This document shows positions 10,701 to 21,302 of a stretch of 64,000 nucleotides of DNA, in pieces. Under the pieces are notes generated by a model. The model was not told the origin of the DNA and did no database searches. It saw only the letters and a program-made list of their open reading frames with translations. Numbering within the stretch: the stretch's first letter is position 1; each line of letters opens with the position of its first letter. The stretch lies in NCBI RefSeq assembly GCF_964355755.1, contig NC_092676.1, positions 3,576,288 through 3,640,287 of the forward strand. Direction: 5' to 3'. The DNA comes from Antedon mediterranea (taxonomy: Eukaryota; Echinodermata; Crinoidea; Comatulida; Antedonidae). The position numbers were made by a program, and so were the translations under genes.

Positions 10701-10933
10701 ACAGGAATCAGATCGAGTGAATGCTTAAACTGAGTACGATTTTATAACAACGCGAGTATCAACTATCAATAAGGTTTACATTATAAACATTATTGTTTAA
10801 TCATCAGAATTTACCTACGTCTATTTGTGTACGTTTTTGTTTCATCATAAATCTCTAGTTGGGAAATTGATTTAAACTGGACTAAAGTAATATTGGAAGC
10901 TCAACTAGAAACTACCAAGTCGCAGTGTTTATA

Positions 10934-12403
10934 ATGGCTCATCATCATTGCTTGTTGTTTTTGATTGTATTGTATAGTATATTTTACGACTGTTTTGCTC
11001 GAATTTATATTTTCACAGAAGATCCAAAATTGGTTCTTATTGCAAAAGGAAACACAGCAAGGCTATCGTGTGCATGGACACCAGAATTGAATGAACGGCA
11101 TACCTTTCAATGGTCATTATTCCCTCAGAATGGTGGTGAGCCTCAATCAATTAGAATGTCAAATTCAAAATACAATCTAACAAATGACGCAACATCTTCG
11201 AATCTTTCCATTTCCAATGTTGATTTCCATAACGTGGGAATATACAGGTGTGATATCACCGGAATAAATGAATACAGTTTTTCTAATGAGGCTTCTGTAG
11301 TGATAGGAGAAATAACGTGCAATCCAGAGAATGATAATGGTGAAATAGGAACAACAATGACATGTTCTTATCCTCCTTCTTATCCTTCAAATGATATTGA
11401 TTTACGATGGTATAAAAACGGAAATATAGTAATATCAGACACACAAGTCAAACACGTTTTAGAATCAAGAGCTTTGACTGCTGAAGACGATGGAGCTGTA
11501 TTTACTTGTAAAGCTTCAATCGGACCAAAACGTCAAGTGATCGGAACTTGTGAGACTACTCCGCTAGTATTGACTATAGATACAGAGATTGAACAATCAC
11601 CACTAGGTCAACTTCAGGTTGGTGATAGCTTTAATTTTACCTGCTCAGGGAAAGGAAATCCTGATTACTATGATTATAAATGGACGTGGAATGACAAACC
11701 AGTAGGATCGTCGCCAAATAAAAGACGATTTGCAATAGGTAATGTGCTTACTGCGATGAGTGTACCAAGCAGTGCTAATGGCAAAAACGCTACTTGTACC
11801 ATTAGTCGTAGTGGTCGCAACAGCAGTACAGCGAGATATACAATAAACGTGCTAGAGAACATTTGGAGTAGGCCTAAAACTACACGATTGCAAACAACAC
11901 CAGATAGACGTACGCAACAACTCATTACAGACCAAATCTCAGCAACTAATATCTCATCGGGTGACGAGTCCCCAACACTAATGGTTGTTATTAGTGTACT
12001 TGCAATTTCATTTGTAATTGCATTAATATTAATAATATACATGCATTTACAAAAGAGGAACTTAGCTAGGGACAACACAATTCCTTCAAAACGACCGTCG
12101 ACTAATATTGGGCACAATTACGATTACATTACGTCATCAGACACACACGTGACCACGGCAGTCAATGACATAGATAATAAATACGATTATGCCGTATATC
12201 CGTGCACACGAAATGAGAAAAACGTCACTGATGAATATATTGAGGTAATCAATTTTTCCCAAGATGACCCACCAAAACCAGAAAGTAATATCGCGGCTGA
12301 GTACGCTAACGTTGCGTTGCAACCAACAGATATTTGCAGCGAAGAGCCAAAGTACGAAAATAATAAACTACGTGTTAAACGCTACAAGCATGACAACGTC
12401 TGA
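10934..12403 (+). CDS. IgR2: three-Ig transmembrane receptor, truncated class A tail
   Basis: The 489-residue protein begins MAHHHCLLF at an ATG; the frame is open a few codons further but without another ATG. Signal peptide, three Ig domains, Thr-rich stalk, membrane helix (LMVVISVLAIS...) and class A tail follow the IgR1 order. Tail motifs are YDYI, KYDYAVY, DEYIEV and KYENNKL. The final IKYENI-type motif of IgR1 is lost because a 7-nt insertion, shared with IgR3 and IgR7, shifts the frame and the protein ends RYKHDNV. Ig3 and the stalk are almost identical to IgR7, while Ig1 differs clearly, with its loops between LSCAWTPEL and KYNLTNDATSS being the most variable part. No introns are visible. 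Confidence 0.88.
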   Translation: MAHHHCLLFLIVLYSIFYDCFARIYIFTEDPKLVLIAKGNTARLSCAWTPELNERHTFQWSLFPQNGGEPQSIRMSNSKYNLTNDATSSNLSISNVDFHNVGIYRCDITGINEYSFSNEASVVIGEITCNPENDNGEIGTTMTCSYPPSYPSNDIDLRWYKNGNIVISDTQVKHVLESRALTAEDDGAVFTCKASIGPKRQVIGTCETTPLVLTIDTEIEQSPLGQLQVGDSFNFTCSGKGNPDYYDYKWTWNDKPVGSSPNKRRFAIGNVLTAMSVPSSANGKNATCTISRSGRNSSTARYTINVLENIWSRPKTTRLQTTPDRRTQQLITDQISATNISSGDESPTLMVVISVLAISFVIALILIIYMHLQKRNLARDNTIPSKRPSTNIGHNYDYITSSDTHVTTAVNDIDNKYDYAVYPCTRNEKNVTDEYIEVINFSQDDPPKPESNIAAEYANVALQPTDICSEEPKYENNKLRVKRYKHDNV

Positions 12404-13609
12404 CAATGTAAAAACCAAGTACGAACAAAATTGAAATTGTTAACGTCACATCAGACTGTAAAAAAACATCAAACGACTTAATTAATTATATAAAAATATA
12501 TTATAATATTCCAGAGACGAAAATATCTTTTTAATATTGGCCTCTAACTAATGTTGAGCGTAGAAAATATATTCAAAAAGTACCGAATCAAAATTAAGGA
12601 AGAGTGAGATTCTTTTCTGATCTAAATTATATGTAAACGAGCAACACAAAACAATAAGGAAGGAAAGGAGTTTTACGAAAAGATTATCTCAAGGTTTCAA
12701 AGCAGGTACAGTACTATGATTGGTTCATGATCAAGTGCCGGTCCGGTCACGTGTTCAGTTTTACATTCACGTTCAAAGAATGTTTTACACAATCCGGGTT
12801 CCGACGAGCACACCCCAAAGAAAAAATCGAGTGAGTTCAATCAGTCATTAGAAAGGATGTTGACTTTTGTTAAACTTTACTACCGAGTTTTAGATTGTTG
12901 ATATTTGAACAGGTTTTGTGCGCAATGATATTCATAATATGTTTCATAACGTTAATCATAAGTCTATACGCAATATCACATTACATCGAATGTTTCATGA
13001 GACATAGTCGTATATCGATTTAACTTGAAGAAAACGACGAAAACCATTATAGAAATTCAGCAAGGAGATCCGAAAAAAACAAATGGCATGATAAAAAGCT
13101 AAAAAATAAAGAAAAACAAATAATAATCGTTGAATATTTATCCACACAAATTGTGAAGTTGAGTACGAAAAGAATACATTAATACAGTATAGTGACATAT
13201 TCCTTGAGGTTTGTTTTATCACATTCAAGATCAGTGCGCAGAATTATTGTAAAACAAGTTTCTCGACGCCCAAAAGAAAAGAGGACGAAAACCAAAGTAT
13301 TATGACAAAATGTAAGACTAGTAAAAACGGTATAAAAAAAACATCTTACTTTGAACGTTAACACGACAGGTAAGAGAAAGTTATGTTTCAACCAATCACA
13401 GTCACGAACAACTCAGCGTTTACAACTTAAACATTCAATGACCATAACGGTTTTAATCGATAGATGTACTTCACGCTCTCTCTCTAGGAAAAAATGGCAA
13501 TGTATTAGGAAAGTATTTTTACAGTATTACATCATTAATGTTGAATATTCAGTGGCACTATTTCCTGGTCATTTCTGCAGTAATCAAGTGTACCATTAGT
13601 AGTGAAATA
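12404..13609. other. Intergenic, no gene recognised
   Basis: AT-rich. About 13000-13600 is a diverged match to 38880-39420 upstream of IgR8, so it is the distal flank of IgR3-type genes. The stretch at 13468-13495 is the degenerate counterpart of the CTCF-like site of IgR8. Short frames here overlap each other and are not supported. Confidence 0.55.
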
Positions 13610-13618
13610 GATCATTCC

Positions 13619-14038
13619 AGGGAAGAGTTCTTTCTTTCTTTCTTTCTTTCTTTCTTTATTTACCCATAAATATAAATTATAAACATTGTAATACAAATAA
13701 TAATAATTATATCAAGGGAAGGGCTAAAAAATAGTTAAAACTAATCAAGTTCAGCCCCTAAACATTGAAGTATAAATAGTTATATAAATAAATTAGGGCA
13801 ACTTGTCTAAAATAAAATTAATATACATAAACATTTTTTTTTTTTTTTTTTTAAATACACTTTCTCTCAAATATATACAATATAATTCTCTTATAAAATA
13901 AATAAATATCACTATACAAACAAATAGTATGTTTTCATTTCTTTTTTGAATTTGCTTTTTGTTAGAAACCTTAAATCATCTGGGATTTCATTCCAGAGCT
14001 TTGCACCAGAATACTTGATGGAATGTTAACTCTTCCCT
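13619..14038. mobile_element. 420-bp non-autonomous DNA transposon with 9-bp target duplication
   Basis: The element begins AGGGAAGAGTT and ends AACTCTTCCCT, an 11-bp perfect inverted repeat. It is flanked on both sides by GATCATTCC (13610-13618 and 14039-14047). The paralogous site near 39428 has one copy of a similar word and no insertion, which gives the empty site. Inside are a TTCT microsatellite (about 13628-13660), a T-run near 13834 and no coding capacity. A 9-bp duplication fits the Mutator-like superfamily; hAT (8 bp) is the alternative. Confidence 0.75.
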
Positions 14039-14342
14039 GATCATTCCAACTTATATAACAACTAAATAAAGACACTTGTAGTGTCAACGTGTAATGTTTG
14101 ACTACGAATATAGGATATGACCGTATAAGAAGTTATTATTGGATATAATGTTTGATTGAAGTGTTTATAAATCTATGCGTACAGTCTACATTTTGATAAG
14201 GAAGTTAACTTAAGCAATGTTTGGAAGTCAGTCAAAGTGCCCGAGTCAGTACTATAGTATTTTATTAGGCATATAACAACGCGTGGGAACATTACAACAT
14301 TATAATTGTTTATAATTAGCTACATTTAATGCAAAGCTTACA

Positions 14343-15899
14343 ATGGCTCAACATCAATATTGTACATTGCTGTTTTACAAGTACTTGATTATATCGTATA
14401 GTGTATTTTACTGCGGCTGTGCACAATTTTATACATTTACACAACATCCACAATCGTTTCTCGTTGCTGAAGGACAAACAGCAACGTTATCGTGTGAATG
14501 GACACCAGCACTGATATATGTAAACCATAACTACATTGCATGGGCAGTATTTCCCAATCGTGGTAGGTCAGAGACAATTGAAAGTTCTAATTCAAAATAC
14601 AATTTAAGAAATGGAGCAACATTTTCATTTTTATCCATTCTCAATGTTGATTATAACGATGTCGGAAAATACAGGTGTGATATCTTTGATAGTGATTCAA
14701 CATACACTCTTTCTGAATCGGCTTCTGTAGTGCTAGGAGAAATAGTGTGCAATCCAGAGAATGACAATGGTGAGATTGGAACAACGCTGACATGTTCTTA
14801 TTTTACTTCTTATTATTCACGTGATATTGATTTACTATGGTATAAAGACAGGAAACAAATTACATCAAAAGTAAAACAAAATAATGTTATCAAATCAAAT
14901 TTGACTGTCGAAGACGATGGAGCTGTATTTACTTGTAAAGCCACTGTCAGACCATCACATAGACTGATAGGAACTTGTGAAACTACTCCGCTAGTATTGA
15001 CTATAGATGCAGAGATTGAACAATCACCACCAGGTACACTTCAGGTTGGAAATAGCTTCAATCTTACCTGCTCAGCGAAAGGTAATCCTGATTATTATAA
15101 TTACGAATGGACGTGGAATAACAAACCTGTAGGATGGTCACCAAATAAAAGACTATTTGCAATAGGTAATGTGCTTACTGCGACGAGTGTATCAATCAAT
15201 GCTAATGGCAAAATGATTACTTGTACCATTAGTCGTGATGGTCGTAACAGCAGTACAGCGAATTATACAATAAACGTTATAGAGAACATTTCGAGTAGGC
15301 ATACAACTAAACAACACTATACAACACCAGGTAGACGTACGCAAAAAGTCGTTACAGACAAACTACTACCAACTACACGCTTACACACTACACGTTTGCA
15401 GTCGACACGTCCGCAACGACTCATTACAGACAAACTATCAGAAAATATCTCTTCGGCTGACGAGCCCCCAACACTAATGGTTGTTATTAGTGTACTTGCA
15501 ATTTCACTTGCAATTGCTTTAATATTATTAATATACATGAAAATACAAAAGAGGAACTTAGCTAGAGACAACACAATTCCTTCAAAACGACCGACGACTA
15601 ACATTGGACACAATTATGATTACATTACGTCATCTGACACACACGTGACCACGGCAGTCAATGACATAGATAATAAATACGATTATGCCGTATATCCGTG
15701 CACACGCAATGAGAAAATCGTCACTGCTGAATATATTGAGGTAGTCAACTTTTCCAAAGATGACCCAACAAATCCAGAAAGTAATAGCGCGGCTGAGTAC
15801 GATAACGTTGCATTGCAACCAACAGATATTTGCAGCGAAGAGCCAAAGTACGAAAATAATAAACTACGTGTTAAACGCTACAAGCATGACAACGTCTGA
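14343..15899 (+). CDS. IgR3: three-Ig transmembrane receptor, truncated class A tail
   Basis: A 518-residue protein starting MAQHQYCTLL with a signal peptide ending near CGCAQ. The three Ig domains keep all family cysteines. Ig1 has a two-residue-longer loop (ALIYVNHNY) than its paralogues. The stalk is lengthened by a partial copy of the RTQQVVTDKLLPTTRLHTTR unit that is amplified in IgR6. After the membrane helix (SVLAISLAIALILLIYM) the class A tail has YDYI, KYDYAVY, AEYIEV, EYDNV and KYENNKL, then ends RYKHDNV through the shared 7-nt insertion. Its tail and 3' flank match IgR7, its front does not. The 420-bp transposon sits about 300 bp upstream. Confidence 0.88.
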   Translation: MAQHQYCTLLFYKYLIISYSVFYCGCAQFYTFTQHPQSFLVAEGQTATLSCEWTPALIYVNHNYIAWAVFPNRGRSETIESSNSKYNLRNGATFSFLSILNVDYNDVGKYRCDIFDSDSTYTLSESASVVLGEIVCNPENDNGEIGTTLTCSYFTSYYSRDIDLLWYKDRKQITSKVKQNNVIKSNLTVEDDGAVFTCKATVRPSHRLIGTCETTPLVLTIDAEIEQSPPGTLQVGNSFNLTCSAKGNPDYYNYEWTWNNKPVGWSPNKRLFAIGNVLTATSVSINANGKMITCTISRDGRNSSTANYTINVIENISSRHTTKQHYTTPGRRTQKVVTDKLLPTTRLHTTRLQSTRPQRLITDKLSENISSADEPPTLMVVISVLAISLAIALILLIYMKIQKRNLARDNTIPSKRPTTNIGHNYDYITSSDTHVTTAVNDIDNKYDYAVYPCTRNEKIVTAEYIEVVNFSKDDPTNPESNSAAEYDNVALQPTDICSEEPKYENNKLRVKRYKHDNV

Positions 15900-16029
15900 C
15901 AATGTAAAAACCAAGTACGAAAATATTTACGCGCTGGCCATCAGTGAGGATAAATACAATGACGTCATATTGAGGATCACAGAAGCGCATACTGATGACG
16001 CAAACGAGTACGAAAATGGATTAGAATGA
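15900..16029 (+). other. Out-of-frame continuation of the class A tail
   Basis: Read in the frame restored for the 7-nt insertion, the sequence stays open for over 40 codons past the IgR3 stop and contains KYENIY, KYNDVI and EYENGL, more YxN-type motifs. It ends at 16029 in the first unit of the satellite. The same sequence follows IgR7 (31729-31870). It is not translated unless the frame changes. Confidence 0.6.
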
Positions 16030-16755
16030 TTAAGCCAGTAAACTCTATTATCTAAATGGACTAGTACGATTAAACCAGTAAACTCTGTTATCTCAATGGA
16101 TTAGTACGATTAAACCAGTAAACTGTGTTATCTAAATGGATTAGTACGATTAAAAACCGTAAACTCTGTTATCTAAATGGATTAGTACGATTAAATCTGT
16201 AAACTCTGTTATCTAAATGGATTAGTACGATTAACGCAGTAAACTCTATTATCTAAATGGATTAGTACGATTAAAAACAGTAAACTCTGTTATCTAAATG
16301 GATTAGTACGATTAAATCAGTAAACTATGTTATCTAAAAGGTAGTACGATTAAACCAGTAAACTCTGTTATTTAAATGGATTAGAACGATTAAAAACAGT
16401 AAACTCTGTTATCTAAATGGATTAGTACGATTAAATCAGTAAACTCTGTAATCTAAAAGGTAGTACGATTAAACCAGTAAACTCTATTATCTAAATGGAT
16501 TAGTACGATTAAAAACAGTAAACTCTGTTATCTAAATGGATTAGTACGATTAAATCAGTAAGCTCTGTTATCTAAAAGGTAGTACGATTAAACCAGTAAA
16601 CTCTGTTATTTAAATGGATTAGTACGATTAAAAACAGTAAACTCTGTTATCTAAATGGATTAGTACGATTAAATCAGTAAACTCTGTTATCTAAAAGGTA
16701 GTACGATTAAACCAGTAAAATCTGTTATTTAAATGGATTAGAACGATTAAACTAA
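16014..16755. repeat. 40-bp satellite array, about 18 units
   Basis: Head-to-tail units of about 39-41 bp, typified by AACCAGTAAACTCTGTTATC plus TAAATGGATTAGTACGATTA. Between 16270 and 16755 three unit types alternate (ACCAGT, AAACAGT and ATCAGT followed by a shortened AAAAGGTAGTAC), giving a higher-order period near 118 bp. There are no spacers, so it is not CRISPR. The first unit overlaps the codons for the last residues of the ancestral tail. A related array follows IgR7. Confidence 0.9.
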
Positions 16756-17311
16756 AATGTTTATATAAAATGTATGGTTTTCTTTAATCATTTAATAATG
16801 AATGTAGAGAAAACACTGTAAATAAGTAAAATTTGTTGTTGTTCTGTTTAATTTTTATTTAAAATAATAATATTTGCTGCGTCACTGCGTCTGGTTTATA
16901 TTAACAGTATTCTCGTTAGAAGAATAAATCTTTATTATATTAATATTATTATTATATAATTATCTAATCTAAAAATCAAATCATTTTTCAAAACTAGAGA
17001 AGAAGGCTTCGTTTTATTATTTGTCTCTAAACAACGTTCCGCGGATATAATGTTGGATTGAAGTGTTTATCAATTGAGCAGCATACGTGTGAACAAGCAA
17101 ACATTATTAAATGTCTAAACATTATTACTGGTGTCTTTGAATCGTCGGAATAAGGAATATAATTTATAGGAATATTTGCGTAAATCTCAATTTGATAAAG
17201 AAGTTCCAATTTTCGGACATCAATCGAGGTGCCTTAGTCAGTACTGTACCATTCCTATTATAACAACGCATAGGAACATCGAACGTCTTATGATATCTAA
17301 TATTGACTACA
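16756..17311. other. IgR4 upstream region
   Basis: From about 17030 it matches 39540-39810 upstream of IgR8. The CTCF-like word of other loci is not found; the satellite seems to have replaced the sequence where it would lie. Confidence 0.55.
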
Positions 17312-19098
17312 ATGTTTATAAAGACTTACCATCAACTTTGTACATTGCTGTTTTACAAGTGCCTGGTTATATTGTATAGTATATTTCACTGTTGCTGTGC
17401 ACAATCCTATACTTTTACAAAACAACCAAAATCTGTTCTTGTTGGACAAAGAAACACAGCAATGTTGTCGTGTGAATGGAAACCAGCATTGAATGAAAAC
17501 CATGTCGTTTACTGGTCAGCATACCCTCATGTTGGTGGGTCACCAGCAATCGCAATCGATAGGTCAACTTTAAAGTACAATTTAACAAATATAGCAACAT
17601 CTGCATATCTTTCCATTTTTAATGTTGGTTACAACAATGTAGGAAGATACAGGTGTGATATCTCGGAAGATGGTGATTTATTCAGTCTTTCTGAACGTGC
17701 TTCTGTAGTTCTAGGAGAAATATTGTGCGATCCAAAAAATAGCAATGGTGAGATTGGAACAACGCTGACATGTTCCTATTTTACTTCTTATTATTCACGT
17801 GATATTGATTTACTATGGTATAAAAACAGGAAACAAATTACATCAAAAGTACAAAAAAACAATGCTATAAAATCAAGAGCTTTGACTGTTGAAGACGATG
17901 GAGCTGTATTTACTTGTAAAGCCAGAATTAGATCTCAAAATCAAGTGATAGGAACTTGTGAAACTACTCCTATTATATTAAGTATAGATGCAGAGATTGT
18001 ACAATCACCGCCAGGTCCAGGTCTCAGGTTGGAGATAGCTTTAACCTTACCTGCTTAAGGAAAGGTAATCCTGATTATTATAATTATGAATGGACGTGGA
18101 ATGGCGAACCAGTAGGATCGTCACCAAATGGAAAGCGATTTGCAATTGGCAATGTGGTTACTGTGACGAGTGTATCAAGCAGATACAATGGCAAAACAGT
18201 TACCTGTACTATTAGTCGTAGTGGGCGTAACACAAGTACAGCAACATATACAGTAAACGTTATAGAACAAATGACTACACGTTTGCAGTCGACATCTGGT
18301 ACGCATACGCGCAACTCAATTACGGTCAGACTATCAGAAACTAATGTCGCGCATGACGTTTCACCAGTAATGACTACCCGTTTACAGTCGACACTAGGTA
18401 CACGTACGTACAAGTCAATTACAGAAACTAATATCCAGGATAATGATTCTACAATAGTAATCACTGTCATCATTGGCGTAGTTGCGATAGCTCTTGTGAG
18501 TTTGATAACAGCGTTTATAATTTACTTTTTAAAGAACAGGCACAAGAAACATTACGACAAAGAAGAGACAAAACCCGAAAATGTACCATTGGAAAAACCA
18601 GTGTACGGTAACACTGAACAAAACATTAACAGTTCTGAAATAGATAAGTACCTGTGTGAAAATGTGGAGACAATATACGCAGAACCTGACCTGTCAGAAA
18701 ATGGTTGCCATGTTAAATATGACACGCCACAGAATGCATTAAACATTGATAAAACTGATGATTCTTTAGGTAAGCCAATGAAACCTAATGAAGCAAGTGA
18801 TGCTAAGCCGGGAAAAACGACAAGTGCCGAAAGTACAGATGCAATACAAGTAAAACCGATCAAGGCCCGCAGTAAAGAAATTATTGAAGATCTGTATTCT
18901 AAGCCTAACAAACGGAATGCGAAAACGCCGATCGAGGCCCAAAGCAAAGAGAATCTTGAAGATCTGTATACTAGGCCTAATAAACCGACTGCAAGCAGAC
19001 CAATCAAGGCCCACAATGTTAAAGAAAGTCTATCACATGCTGTAGAAATTAATATTATTCAACTTTCGATATGTGACGTTCGGTCAGATCGTTTGTGA
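17312..19098 (+). pseudogene. IgR4: class B receptor, frameshifted and without ITIMs
   Basis: The usual start ATGGCTCAT has become AAGACTTAC, so translation would begin at an ATG 9 nt upstream (MFIKTYHQL), still ahead of a good signal peptide. Ig1 and Ig2 are open to a 2-nt insertion near 18018, after QSPPGP; that frame stops at 18058. The rest (Ig3, stalk, membrane helix near 18450-18530, tail) is open in another frame to 19098. The tail has YAEP, YDTP, YSKP and YTRP, from a 72-bp repeat encoding IIEDLYSKPNK-type units. Against IgR8, about 270 bp are deleted after 19020, which removes both ITIMs and substitutes a non-homologous end. As it stands it would give a soluble two-domain protein. 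A sequencing indel could mimic the frameshift. Confidence 0.8.
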
Positions 19099-20155
19099 CA
19101 GTTTCAAGCAATGTGTATTTAGGCCTGAGATTAAAACAGAAGGTAATACGACATACGTCTCCAGCGACCTCCATAAAGAATATAGATTTAAAATAACAGA
19201 CTATCACATTATCTATGTTAACGCGGACTGCTGAGTTGTTTCTGTAACTTTGTATACAGTTTTTCATATAATTGATATAAAGTACCATGATATTCTATAA
19301 TAATTTTCTATGATAAATGAATACATAAATGCATTGCAGCCACATAAATATATAATTTAAGAAAGAAATAACACTTGTTGGTAATTGTAAATATTAGATA
19401 CAAAGTCAAATAATTCTTAGATATCATAGCCCTAAATCCGTTTACTTCATAATAGACGTATTGTAGTTGAATTCGGTTGCTTATCTATTTTGGTATTTAT
19501 TTTAAAATAATCAATCTTGTGTTATGTCGGCCTAATTAACCTTGCGCATAAAAATAAGTTACTTAATATATTTTTATTTTAAAGAAACCGATGTAGGCCT
19601 ACAGTATACCGTTGTATTTTAATGAATACTAGCAGAACAAGAACATCTCGAAAATGGATTTTCAGTTAATATCATTATATAATTGATATATACTGCTTAG
19701 ATAGTTTAATATTATTGATTATGAAATCAAAGTTATTGATTATATATTCGATATTGATTGTTATTGGGTTTTCAAATGAAAGCCAAATGTGTGAGTTATT
19801 TTTTGTTCTTGTATGAGGAAGCAAACTACCAAATTATTTAGGAAATGAGGAGATTGAAACAACACTGACGAGATCAAGGAAGTACAGGAAACAATTAGCA
19901 ACAGTTTTGAGTTATATAAACACTAATATGAATGTACGAGGTTAGAGATTGGTGGTTACATTAATTCCCTTTCTGTTGATGGTACTTCGGACAATTCTCC
20001 CCGAGTGTTCAACAAGTCGGACTTCCGGAAAAAAGTAATTCAACATTACAGCAATTCCTACATGGTCAAAAAAAAAGAAGAAAAATGAAATAATTGAAAA
20101 AGTTTAAAATTAGTTGGAGATTGATGGTTACTTTACTGTGGTAATTCGTTTAACT
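19099..20155. other. Intergenic, block-duplicated with 41750-42615
   Basis: No gene is seen. The match to the IgR8 3' flank resumes right after the ITIM deletion. Confidence 0.6.
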
Positions 20156-20156
20156 C

Positions 20157-20317
20157 TTAAGCTCTGTCTACACTATCAAACTAGTTTGACGAAAAAGGTG
20201 TGATGTGCCCAAATATGGTAGTGATATTCCAAAATATGGTAGTGGTATATCATGTCCATATATGGGAACATCACATTTTGTTGTCACATGAAGTTTGGTA
20301 GTGTAGACAAAGCTTTA
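20157..20317. mobile_element. MITE, PIF/Harbinger-like
   Basis: Ends AGCTCTGTCTACACTATCAA and, inverted, AGCTTTGTCTACACTACCAA, with TTA on each side, a 3-bp target as in Harbinger elements. The inside has repeated CAAATATGGTAGTG words and no ORF. The duplicate is at 42620-42753. Confidence 0.75.
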
Positions 20318-21147
20318 GTGTTTTTAAAAAATGACCCACATATCTCATTTTACTTGAAATCCATATACAATTTAAATTTCAAAGATTTTTTTTAATCTTT
20401 GGTGGTTCACCACCACCTTTATTCATTCAATGTTTCATTACATAATCTCTAAACATTTTCTACCTTTTTTCATTATTTTCTGTTTTTCCTCATTGATATC
20501 ATAATTTTAACCTTTAGTATCATACCATTAATACAAAGTATTTACATTTTAACATTCTTTTTTTTTAAATCCTCTATTTACAATAATAATAATAACCAAT
20601 TGTAGGCCTATATTAATTAAAATACTTATTATTATACTTGTTTCTGCTTTCGGTTTTACTTAGCTTGTGGTTCATCAATATTTTGCCTTGAATATTTAAA
20701 AGATTGCACTGCGGTAATTATACCGGTAGGCCTCCTGCAATGGTAACAAGTTAAAACCAAACCAACTTCTCTTTCTCGATACTGAAGTAAAACTATAATT
20801 TATAACGCTTTCGATTTAAATTCCAAAGATAAAAACACACAAAGTAACGCAAAAGGTCAAAGTATGTTGTTTTAGATTTTCCTTCGTGGTTCATCGATAT
20901 TGTACCGGTACTGCTGCAGGTAACAGTTAAACCCAAACCAAATTCTCGCTCTCCATACTGATAGTAAACTCTAATTTAAAGACTAAAACTAACGCCTTCG
21001 AGGAAGCAACGGCAATGGAAATTAAAGGGCGACTTATTTTACTTAATTCGTTTTTTATGACATTAAATGGTCGCACAGACACTTCTGTTCATATCAAAAC
21101 AAACAAGTTACGAAAACAGTAAGCCCTAATAAGGAAACAAGAGCATA
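20318..21147. other. Intergenic, no gene recognised
   Basis: AT-rich sequence with internally related pieces (CGCCTTCGA..., ACCGGTACTGC...), matching 42754-43610. No coding signal. Confidence 0.55.
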
Positions 21148-21302
21148 TGAAGCACTGTCCACACTATCTAACTTTATGTAACAAGTTATTGCCCATAAAC
21201 GGACATGATGATGTCACATCACTACCATATTTGGGCATACCACTACCATGGGCACATCACACTTTTGTTGTCAAACTAGTTTGATAGTGTAGACAGAGCT
21301 TA
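21148..21302. mobile_element. MITE of the same family, second copy
   Basis: Begins AGCACTGTCCACACTAT and ends ATAGTGTAGACAGAGCT followed by TAA. Internal CACTACCATATTTGGGCATA words mirror the first copy. The duplicate is at 43609-43762. Confidence 0.7.

Noticed and set aside
13619-14038. LTR or retrotransposon origin for the 420-bp insertion
   Set aside because: Inverted rather than direct ends and a 9-bp duplication indicate a DNA transposon.
16014-16755. CRISPR-like regular repeats
   Set aside because: The 40-bp units are contiguous with no spacers and the DNA is clearly animal; it is a satellite.
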